Made by a program: the position numbers and the translations under genes. A stretch of DNA of 14,074 bases from SFWF01 sp964599835. GTDB taxonomy: Bacteria > Bacillota > Clostridia > Oscillospirales > Acutalibacteraceae. The notes under the pieces are model-generated. The model did not search any database and had not been told where the DNA came from. It worked only from the letters and a program-made list of their open reading frames with translations. The stretch spans positions 1 to 14,074 of the forward strand of contig CAZRHF010000056.1 in the NCBI GenBank assembly GCA_964599835.1. Reading direction: 5' to 3'. Positions within the stretch are counted from its first letter, which is position 1; every line of letters begins with the position of its first letter. Below, piece by piece: positions 1 to 5,976 of this stretch.

Positions 1-458
1 GTACCAACCATGGAACGCTCGCCCTTACCGAGGTCTTCCATACCTGCACCGATAACGAGACCGTCCTCGGAGAAAGCGGACTGGCTGCGGCCGTAAACGA
101 TCTGGAGGAAGAGCTCACGCATAGCGGTGTTGATAGCATCGCAAACGAGGTCGGTGTTAAGAGCCTCTAAGAGGGTCTTTCCGGGGAGGATCTCAGCGGC
201 CATAGCGGCGGAATGGGTCATACCCGAGCAACCGATGGTCTCAACAAGAGCCTCTTCGATGATTCCGTTCTTAACGTTGAGTGAAAGCTTGCAGGCGCCC
301 TGCTGAGGAGCACACCAGCCAACACCGTGGGTGTAAGCGGAAATATCGGTGATTTCTTTTGCCTGTACCCATCTGCCTTCTTCCGGAATGGGAGCGGGAC
401 CGTGTTTGGGACCCTTAGCAACGGTACACATGTTTTGAACTTCTACAGAATAATTCAT
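1..458 (-). CDS. GGGtGRT protein, Fe-S cluster scaffold (NifU/IscU-like), 3' part cut by window edge
   Basis: The visible 152 residues start at an ATG (456-458) preceded by AAAGGAG at good spacing and run off the left edge, so the C-terminal part is missing. The sequence matches what I know of the clostridial GGGtGRT family, an iron-sulfur scaffold-like protein of roughly 330 residues. The N-terminal half looks like IscU/NifU-N: Cys56 precedes a short beta strand, Cys77 sits in the TIGCSGMTHSAAMA segment, and Cys106 follows at LVCDAI. These have the spacing of the three cluster-ligating cysteines of IscU. The likely role is assembly or holding of Fe-S clusters in the cytoplasm; the exact client is not known. 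It has its own promoter (517-545), so it is not obviously in an operon with the glycosidase-like genes to its right. The family call is from recalled conserved sequence, not a search. Confidence 0.85.
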   Translation of the reverse strand, partial: MNYSVEVQNMCTVAKGPKHGPAPIPEEGRWVQAKEITDISAYTHGVGWCAPQQGACKLSLNVKNGIIEEALVETIGCSGMTHSAAMAAEILPGKTLLEALNTDLVCDAINTAMRELFLQIVYGRSQSAFSEDGLVIGAGMEDLGKGERSMVG

Positions 459-516
459 ATGTAGATTTCTCCTTTCGGTAATTAGTCGCAAGTCATACTC
501 TTGACCATACAAAACG

Positions 517-545
517 ATTATAACAAAAAAAATATGAAATTACAA
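517..545 (-). promoter_or_regulatory. sigma-A-type promoter for the GGGtGRT gene
   Basis: On the minus strand TTGTAA (540-545) lies 17 bases from a perfect TATAAT (517-522), with a TGT extended -10 directly before it. Transcription would begin near 510, giving a leader of about 52 bases that ends with the AAAGGAG ribosome site. No operator or riboswitch fold is evident in the leader. Confidence 0.75.
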
Positions 546-874
546 GAGAAAAACGACGGTTTTCGATATTTTTTTAACGATTTGAGCGAACAGTGCTGTT
601 TTCGGCAAGAAGGGCAGGCAAAAGAAGCAGATATGCGGTACATTTTTTTAGCAAAGGGTATATCCTCTGTAGATGTCTCCGCAAGCTTCGCGAATAAGTC
701 GTTTGCCGTTTTAAGTGCATCGCCTTCCAAGCGGCCTGTAAGCGGAAATTTTATTTTGCCGATAAGCTCGGCGACGGCAGAAGGTGCCGGAATGACGTTA
801 ATGCAGATGTTGAGGATCTTTATCGGCTCTATGAGCCTGAAACAATGCAGATCCCGAGTATCGTAGCCGTAAAT
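521..874 (-). pseudogene. possible gene remnant in the gap between the glycosidase-like operon and the GGGtGRT gene
   Basis: The 431-base gap 459-889 holds no convincing intact gene. One minus-strand frame stays open for 118 codons (521-874). Its middle part, roughly 640-830, reads like real protein, for example PAPSAVAELIGKIKFPLTGR and GDALKTANDLFAKLAE. It has no ATG or ribosome site at its upstream end, where a stop at 875-877 precedes it, and its last 35 codons turn low-complexity and run into the GGGtGRT promoter. I therefore read it as a decayed 3' fragment of a gene that once followed the DUF4838 gene. I do not recognise the family. The alternative is chance openness. No clear terminator for the upstream operon was found in this gap. 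Confidence 0.3.
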
Positions 875-889
875 TTATGTGTTTACGCG

Positions 890-2806
890 TTAAATGAATC
901 TTCTGTTGCTGTCCAGATAGGTTCCAAGCACGCTGTCGCAGTAATGCCGTTGGTCGCAAACCGAATCGATTATTTCTTCCGATTCCCTAACTGTTTTGCG
1001 GAAGCTTTCCTTAAGGAACTCGATCCTCTCCTCATCCTTCCCGAATGCGGCAATATAAATGTCTGCAAGAATGTCAGTAAGCCTTGCGTGGATCTCTAAA
1101 TACTTAAAGTCCTTGGAGCTCTCTCTGTTGGGAGCAATATATTCTTTGCCGAAATTCTTTGTTAAAGCCTTAACTTCCTCGCAAAGTCCTATGGCATACC
1201 GTTTGAATTCTTCACCGCTACCTCGCGAAAATATCTTTGAGAAAAGATCGGAAATTGCTGACAGATAATCGAGTGCCGCCCTTCCGCCTTCTCCGAAAGC
1301 GGCCGCAAAATACTCGTCCTCGATCTCCTCAAATCGGCTATCCCTGTCCCAAAGTCCCGCCGCCATTGCATACTGCGGAAGGCCTGTCGGAAAGGCCGAG
1401 CGAAGAAGCTGACAGCTAATCATTCCGTTAAGCCCTATTCTGCCGAGTGCGGTCATATCCCTATGTAAAAACCGAGCGATATTATAATACCCGGGATCGG
1501 AATGATGCCGCCACATAAGGTGATAATCGAAAACGAAGGAATCGCCCTTAAAGGATTTTTGCCATTCCCTTAAGTAAGCTACGTTCAGTGCATCATTATG
1601 GCGAGGAAAGTCCTTGTTGCGCTCATAAACGGGAAGCTCGGGCAGGCTTTCTAAATCAACGTCGGCATAGCTTTGTGCATACCAACGGTTTATAGGCGCA
1701 AACATAAGGGTAAAGCGGTCGGGGTTTTTAATGACTGATTTTTCGGGGGCGAATAAAAGATCGGTATATATAAGAAAAACGATTTTGGTATCGATACCTG
1801 CCTTTGTCAGCTTTTCGTCGAGCATATTCAGCATATCAACGTAATGATCGGTAGGTATTTTTTTGACACATTCCTCACATTCACAGTGATTAAGTGCCTC
1901 GTCCGCGAGCCAGAAATGCAGATAATCAATATCACCGTTATTTGCGCAATAATCTTTAATACAGTCGGTGATCTTTTCTCTGACAAAGGGGTTAGAATAA
2001 CAAAGCTGGGTGTTGTTAGGCCTGCCGCCGTAGAACTCTCTTTTTCCGTTTATTTGGGCAAGAAGAGCTCTGATATTTTCACCTGTCTCGCCTTCGAAAA
2101 CCTCCCAGCCCGAATCGTCAAGACCGAAGGGTCTACAGGTCCAGCCGTGTCCCACCGCGTGATAGATAAGACCTCTTTCCTTGATCTCGTCCGAAAGAGA
2201 GGAAACGATAGCGTCTATATCCCCGTTTGACATTTCGTTTTTGTAATCGCGATCGGAAGGATCGCCATAAAATCTCTCGTAATAGCTTCTGAAGAAGCAG
2301 CCCGGGGTAAAAAGCTGGGTAAAGAACTCCCTCAAACCAACCTTCGGAAGCCATTCGATAGTGTTTAAAACGTGCTCGTAGCCAACGTCACCTTCAATAC
2401 ATATTCCGCGGAAATCACTGCTTGCGGTCTCGTTTATTTGAGCCGTCAGATCGGTGTAGCATAGCCTTCTTTTCGGGATCTTTTCACCCTCCTTGCCGGG
2501 GTAAAGATAGCGGCAGCCAAGCTCCTTCATAAAGCGGTATGCCGCCATAAGAACGCTTCTCTCGTTAGAGCCGCTGATTACACCTGCACCGTTTTCCGCT
2601 TTGATGTAAATGCGGTCTTTTTCAGACTTCTCAACCGAGCCGTCAAGCCCTACCCATAAGGCGTTTTTTACCGACGGGATTTTTGCGGCGTATTTCCTTA
2701 CGTCCAAAACAACGCGGTCGTCCATTTCCTTAATAAGGCGGATGATTTCTTTAACCGCAAGCCTTATTGTTCTATTGTCGCCTATCTGCGCTAAGATCAG
2801 TCTCAT
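890..2806 (-). CDS. DUF4838-type protein, alpha-glucuronidase-like fold, putative intracellular glycoside hydrolase
   Basis: This 638-residue protein starts at ATG 2804-2806, six bases after AGAGGA. It has no signal peptide or membrane segment, so it is probably cytoplasmic. Residues about 65-115 (IYIKAENGAGVISGSNERSV through ELGCRYLYPG) resemble the small N-terminal alpha/beta domain seen before the TIM barrel in GH67, GH20 and GH115 enzymes. Residues about 130-480 look like the DUF4838 barrel. In it, YLHFWLADEALNH (295-307) runs into C308-x-C310-x-x-C313, a hallmark I associate with DUF4838. Asp302 and Glu303 are candidate catalytic acids, by inference only. The remainder is a helical C-terminal domain. 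It is the second gene of an operon, 26 bases after the 489-aa gene. The substrate is unknown; a uronic-acid or amino-sugar glycan is a guess. Family confidence is good, activity is not proven. Confidence 0.75.
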   Translation of the reverse strand: MRLILAQIGDNRTIRLAVKEIIRLIKEMDDRVVLDVRKYAAKIPSVKNALWVGLDGSVEKSEKDRIYIKAENGAGVISGSNERSVLMAAYRFMKELGCRYLYPGKEGEKIPKRRLCYTDLTAQINETASSDFRGICIEGDVGYEHVLNTIEWLPKVGLREFFTQLFTPGCFFRSYYERFYGDPSDRDYKNEMSNGDIDAIVSSLSDEIKERGLIYHAVGHGWTCRPFGLDDSGWEVFEGETGENIRALLAQINGKREFYGGRPNNTQLCYSNPFVREKITDCIKDYCANNGDIDYLHFWLADEALNHCECEECVKKIPTDHYVDMLNMLDEKLTKAGIDTKIVFLIYTDLLFAPEKSVIKNPDRFTLMFAPINRWYAQSYADVDLESLPELPVYERNKDFPRHNDALNVAYLREWQKSFKGDSFVFDYHLMWRHHSDPGYYNIARFLHRDMTALGRIGLNGMISCQLLRSAFPTGLPQYAMAAGLWDRDSRFEEIEDEYFAAAFGEGGRAALDYLSAISDLFSKIFSRGSGEEFKRYAIGLCEEVKALTKNFGKEYIAPNRESSKDFKYLEIHARLTDILADIYIAAFGKDEERIEFLKESFRKTVRESEEIIDSVCDQRHYCDSVLGTYLDSNRRFI

Positions 2807-2832
2807 ATTTATTCCTCTTTTTTGACAGAACT

Positions 2833-4302
2833 TTATTCTTCGCCCTTTGTGGAAAGGACGTATATGCTGTTTCTAAGGTCGTTTGCGAGCCAGACCCATC
2901 GGCCCAAAACCTCGTCCGAAGCGTCGGCTGAAGAGCATATAATTTTATTTACCTCTTTGAAATAACCTCTTAGTAAAGAAAGCTTATCACTGTCGGAAAG
3001 CGCGGTCGATTTGTTTAAAAAATCGGGGTCGTCGGTAAGGGCTTCGAGAGGCTGATGGGAAAGATGCGGCCTTTTGGTCTCGTCTCCAAGCACCAGCATA
3101 CGGCCTTTAATATAAAGGTTTCGCCAGGTCGCGGCCATACCTCTGCCTCCGTATAAGGGGTCAAGGGTATCGGAATAGAATTTTTCAACCGATAATTCCT
3201 TATTTTCCCCGCAAAGTCCGCAGGCCTCCTCAAAAGCTAAATAGTTAGCTTCGTTCGGCGGCGCTATGAAGGATTCCTCGCCAAATATACTAACGCCGTT
3301 AATTTCGTGATTTCTCGCCTCAGAAACAAGCTGCCATATAAGCTCGACCGCCCAATCGGCAGGGCCGCCCGTTGCGTACTGACTTCCCGCGTGAATACGA
3401 AGAATATTATCCTCCTTCGGTGTGTAAAGCTTATCGGCCCAATATTCGGTAGCATAGCCGCCGACCGCTTTGTCGGACGCCCACTGAAGTATCGAGCCGT
3501 CGGGCAGGTCGGAAAGCAGGTTTCGGTCCTCGTCGCACATCGACTGCCAGTTACCATCCATAGCCTCGGCTTTGGGATAGGTGAGCCCGGAATAGGTCTC
3601 ACAGATAACCCAGGAGTCGGGCTTTTTGGCCTTAGATATCTCTACTGCGGCGGTATAGGTGTTTATCATATCCTCTGCCGCATAGTCTCTTTTTGCGGTG
3701 TTGTTCTTCCTGCGTGCCTCACATAGAGGGCAGTGGCAAAGAGCGTAGTCACCCACCTCCACCTGAATTCCGTCGATATCGAACTCGTCGTAAAGCCAGG
3801 AAATAGCCTCTTTAAACCACTGAAGATTTTCGGGTCTCGAGGGGCAGGCCGAAACGTTTAAAGGCCCGAAGGGATAAGGCCTTCCTTTTTCGTCCACCGC
3901 GGCCAGTTCGGGATGCTCCTTAAGATGGGTGTAAAGAGAGTAAGGGTGGGAACCGAACTGCCTGTCGACGCCGAAGGAAACGTCCTCGGTGGGGTCGTAG
4001 AAAATTCCGCCGTAGCTGAAGGCGCTTACCCCCGGCATTATTCTGACGCCCTTTTCCTTGCCATATCTGACCAGCTCCTTAAACTGAGCGACGCCGTTAT
4101 CGTGTTTGCGGAGAGCGCCCCATATAACGATTCCGTTAAAACGGTGCAGACTCGCAAAATCTACCATCCGCTTATAGTCGCCTAAAAAGGCCTTACGTCT
4201 TAGGTTTTTACCCGAGCTGCCCAAGATTTTACCACCCTTGGATATGTCCCAGTCAGAACCAAGATCCCAGGTCCAAAGCACACGGTATTTCGGTATATTC
4301 AT
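2833..4302 (-). CDS. TIM-barrel glycoside hydrolase-like protein with CxCxxC motif
   Basis: The 489-residue protein starts at ATG 4300-4302 behind GGGAGG (4311-4316). It has no signal peptide, so it should act in the cytoplasm. Segments FNGIVIWGALR (55-65), GVRIMPGVSAFSYGG (85-99) and DIDGIQVEVGDY (175-186) are typical beta strands with loops of a (beta/alpha)8 glycosidase barrel, like GH20/GH67-type enzymes. Directly after them comes C189-x-C191-x-x-C194. Acidic residues in likely strand ends are Glu182, Asp185, Glu235 and Glu342/Glu343; which of these is catalytic cannot be decided here. It is the first gene of the operon, followed after 26 bases by the DUF4838 gene, and is transcribed away from an AraC regulator that probably controls it. 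I do not recognise a named family. It could be a distant relative of DUF4838 itself, given the same motif placement. Confidence 0.65.
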   Translation of the reverse strand: MNIPKYRVLWTWDLGSDWDISKGGKILGSSGKNLRRKAFLGDYKRMVDFASLHRFNGIVIWGALRKHDNGVAQFKELVRYGKEKGVRIMPGVSAFSYGGIFYDPTEDVSFGVDRQFGSHPYSLYTHLKEHPELAAVDEKGRPYPFGPLNVSACPSRPENLQWFKEAISWLYDEFDIDGIQVEVGDYALCHCPLCEARRKNNTAKRDYAAEDMINTYTAAVEISKAKKPDSWVICETYSGLTYPKAEAMDGNWQSMCDEDRNLLSDLPDGSILQWASDKAVGGYATEYWADKLYTPKEDNILRIHAGSQYATGGPADWAVELIWQLVSEARNHEINGVSIFGEESFIAPPNEANYLAFEEACGLCGENKELSVEKFYSDTLDPLYGGRGMAATWRNLYIKGRMLVLGDETKRPHLSHQPLEALTDDPDFLNKSTALSDSDKLSLLRGYFKEVNKIICSSADASDEVLGRWVWLANDLRNSIYVLSTKGEE

Positions 4303-4336
4303 TGTCGGTTCCTCCCGAAAGAAATTTTATATTTTG

Positions 4337-4364
4337 ATTATACCATTCACCGCAGCAAATTCAA
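4337..4364 (-). promoter_or_regulatory. promoter of the two-gene glycosidase-like operon
   Basis: On the minus strand TTGAAT (4359-4364) is followed after 16 bases by a perfect TATAAT (4337-4342). The start of transcription near 4330 gives a short leader with GGGAGG before the ATG at 4302. The direct repeats at 4371-4405 lie just upstream, where an AraC activator would bind. Confidence 0.7.
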
Positions 4365-4370
4365 TAGATT

Positions 4371-4405
4371 AAATAAAGTAAAAAAGTGTAAAAAATCAAA
4401 TAAAG
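4371..4405. repeat. short direct repeats, candidate AraC operator
   Basis: AAATAAAG occurs at 4371-4378 and again at 4398-4405. Between them GTAAAAAA occurs at 4378-4385 and 4388-4395, ten bases apart, about one helical turn. The cluster sits between the two divergent promoters. AraC-family proteins commonly bind direct repeats, so this is a plausible operator, but the region is A-rich and chance repetition is possible. Confidence 0.4.
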
Positions 4406-4415
4406 AATATCTATG

Positions 4416-4444
4416 TTGACTTTTTTTCGTATGGGTGTTAGTAT
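4416..4444 (+). promoter_or_regulatory. promoter of the first AraC regulator, abutting its start codon
   Basis: TTGACT (4416-4421) is followed after 17 bases by TAGTAT (4439-4444), with a TGT extended -10 at 4436-4438. Normal spacing puts the transcription start at about 4451, which is the A of the regulator's ATG, implying little or no leader. Confidence 0.55.
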
Positions 4445-4450
4445 TGAGTT

Positions 4451-5311
4451 ATGAAAAAGTATTATACCTATACCGTTAAAAAGTTAATAACAGTTCAGGA
4501 GCTTATCTCGGTAGAATATTTTGAGGTCGGGAAGGATTTTTTATACCCTGAAGAAGCCCACGGCTTTTACGAATTTCTTTTTGCAGAAAAAGGAGGACTT
4601 ATCTGCGAAACTCAAAAGGAAAGGATTGCTTTAAGGGAAGGCGATTTTCTTCTTATACCTCCGAATGTTGCCCACAGGTCATTTTCTGCCGAAGGGATAG
4701 GAAATTCGGCTATTATGTGTGTTTGCTTTAAGAGTAAATCGGGTGTACTTTCGATTATAGGCGGCAAAAACGATCTGAACGATGAAGAGCGCGAGCTTAC
4801 CTCAAAAATTCTTTCTGAAGCAAGGGAAACCTTTGTTTTCCCATTCGACAAAAAGCTCACATTAAACCCGAATCCTCGTCTGGGCTCACAGCAGCTTATT
4901 GAAAACTATATTGAAGAGCTTCTTATTAAACTGGTGCAACGGGCGACCTACAATAACGAAAAATTTCAGATCGCGCTGAACAGCAGAGGTGCAAAAAAGC
5001 AGTTGGTGGAGGAAACCGTAAAAATACTTAAAAGCGGTCTTTATTCAAGGGTTACCCTCACCGACGTTTCGAACCGTATGTTTTACAGCAAGACCTATCT
5101 GAACTCAATTTTTAAAGAGCTCAAAGGGGTCACGATAATGCAGTATTATCAGGAGCTTAAAGTTGAGGAGGCGAAAAGACTTCTTCGAAAAAAGGAAAGC
5201 GTAACGGCGGTCTCCGAAAAGCTTTCTTTTGACAGTCCGCAGTATTTTGCCAAGGTGTTTAAGCAAAGGGCAGGAATGACGCCTAAAGAATACAGAGAAA
5301 AGGGAAGCTAA
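4451..5311 (+). CDS. AraC-family transcriptional regulator with cupin sensor domain
   Basis: A 286-residue cytoplasmic regulator. Residues about 20-95 form a cupin-like ligand-binding domain, with REGDFLLIPPNVAHRSFS (62-79) as the typical G-D...P-x-x-x-H strand pair. Residues about 183-283 are the double helix-turn-helix DNA-binding domain. The second motif, SPQYFAKVFKQRAGMTPKEY (262-281), is the classic AraC signature. It is divergent from the two glycosidase-like genes and most likely senses a sugar and activates them. The start at 4451 is chosen because the frame closes with a TGA at 4445-4447 just upstream and the cupin begins soon after. There is no Shine-Dalgarno sequence at normal spacing. 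No terminator follows; the next gene has its own promoter. Confidence 0.92.
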   Translation: MKKYYTYTVKKLITVQELISVEYFEVGKDFLYPEEAHGFYEFLFAEKGGLICETQKERIALREGDFLLIPPNVAHRSFSAEGIGNSAIMCVCFKSKSGVLSIIGGKNDLNDEERELTSKILSEARETFVFPFDKKLTLNPNPRLGSQQLIENYIEELLIKLVQRATYNNEKFQIALNSRGAKKQLVEETVKILKSGLYSRVTLTDVSNRMFYSKTYLNSIFKELKGVTIMQYYQELKVEEAKRLLRKKESVTAVSEKLSFDSPQYFAKVFKQRAGMTPKEYREKGS

Positions 5312-5344
5312 GGCCCGATTATACGTAAAAAGAGTTAAAACCGT

Positions 5345-5373
5345 TTGCCGAAGCCTGCCTGATATGTTATAAT
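5345..5373 (+). promoter_or_regulatory. promoter of the flavin reductase-like gene
   Basis: TTGCCG (5345-5350), 17 bases, then a perfect TATAAT (5368-5373) with a TGT extended -10 (5365-5367). The predicted leader is about 40 bases and ends with AAGGG before the ATG at 5421. This makes the gene independent of the AraC gene to its left. Confidence 0.75.
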
Positions 5374-5420
5374 CAAAGTATAATAACGTGAAAGCTTGCA
5401 TAGAATAAAGGGTGATGATT

Positions 5421-5924
5421 ATGATATTTAAAACAGTTAATCCAAAGGACATTAAAGACAATTTAATAAAATGCCTGGCCGACGAATGGTCACTTATTAC
5501 GGCAGGAACAAACAAGGGCTATAATATGATGACCGCCTCCTGGGGCTTTGTAGGGGAAATGTGGGGAGCCGACAGCGTCGCCGTCGTTATCCGCCCCCAG
5601 CGATACACTATGGAGTTTATCGACAAAAACGATTATTTCACAGTTTCCTTCTACGGAGACAATAAGGATATCCACAGGATCTGCGGAAGCAGATCGGGCA
5701 GAGACTGTGACAAAACAAAGGAGGCAGGTCTAACCCCCGTAGCAGGAGAAAAATACACCTATTTTAAAGAGGCACGAATGGTATTGGTCGTTAAAAAGCA
5801 GTTTGTTCAGAAGCTAAGCGAAGAAAGCTTTGTCGACAAAACCGTAATCGACCGCTGGTACCCCGAAAAAGACTTCCACTATATGATAATCGGCAAGATC
5901 GAAAAAGTATTAATAGCAGAATAA
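5421..5924 (+). CDS. flavin reductase-like (FMN-binding split barrel) protein
   Basis: A 167-residue protein, within the usual 150-200 of the flavin reductase-like family. Visible hallmarks are NMMTASWG (35-42), the flavin phosphate-binding strand and loop; FTVSFYG (73-79); and KEAGLTP (100-106). Members bind FMN and either reduce flavin with NAD(P)H or use it as a bound cofactor; which applies is not decidable here. It is predicted cytoplasmic. GTG 5412, ATG 5415 and ATG 5421 are all in frame. I chose 5421 because AAGGG (5408-5412) is eight bases before it and the others overlap that site. The gene stands alone between its own promoter and a strong hairpin terminator, so a link to the neighbouring carbohydrate genes is not implied. 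Confidence 0.85.
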   Translation: MIFKTVNPKDIKDNLIKCLADEWSLITAGTNKGYNMMTASWGFVGEMWGADSVAVVIRPQRYTMEFIDKNDYFTVSFYGDNKDIHRICGSRSGRDCDKTKEAGLTPVAGEKYTYFKEARMVLVVKKQFVQKLSEESFVDKTVIDRWYPEKDFHYMIIGKIEKVLIAE

Positions 5925-5963
5925 AGCAAAAGGGACCGTGCGTCAGCACAGTCCCTTTTGCTT
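5924..5963. terminator. bidirectional intrinsic terminator
   Basis: AAGCAAAAGGGAC (5924-5936) pairs with GTCCCTTTTGCTT (5951-5963). After one C-A mismatch GTGC pairs with GCAC, closing a four-base loop (5942-5945). The GC core is followed by TTTTGCTT on both strands, so it can end the flavin reductase transcript and the converging dockerin-protein transcript. It begins at the last base of the flavin reductase stop codon. Confidence 0.8.
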
Positions 5964-5973
5964 GAAAGGATAT
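5962..5973 (+). repeat. 12-base sequence TTGAAAGGATAT, copy 1
   Basis: Identical to 9842-9853. In each place it lies directly right of a bidirectional terminator, in the 3' end of a minus-strand secreted-protein gene transcript. Here it lies just before the stop codon of the dockerin-protein gene. See the finding on this pair. Confidence 0.5.
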
Positions 5974-5976
5974 GAC

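Noticed and set aside
758..772. Hairpin GCCGATAAGCTCGGC as terminator of the glycosidase-like operon
   Set aside because: Only five base pairs, and no T run follows on either strand.
501..866. Plus-strand open frame of 121 codons
   Set aside because: It begins inside the GGGtGRT promoter region, its composition is not protein-like, and the opposite frame is the more coding-like one.
5412..5420. GTG 5412 or ATG 5415 as start of the flavin reductase-like gene
   Set aside because: Both overlap or crowd the AAGGG ribosome site; ATG 5421 has normal spacing.
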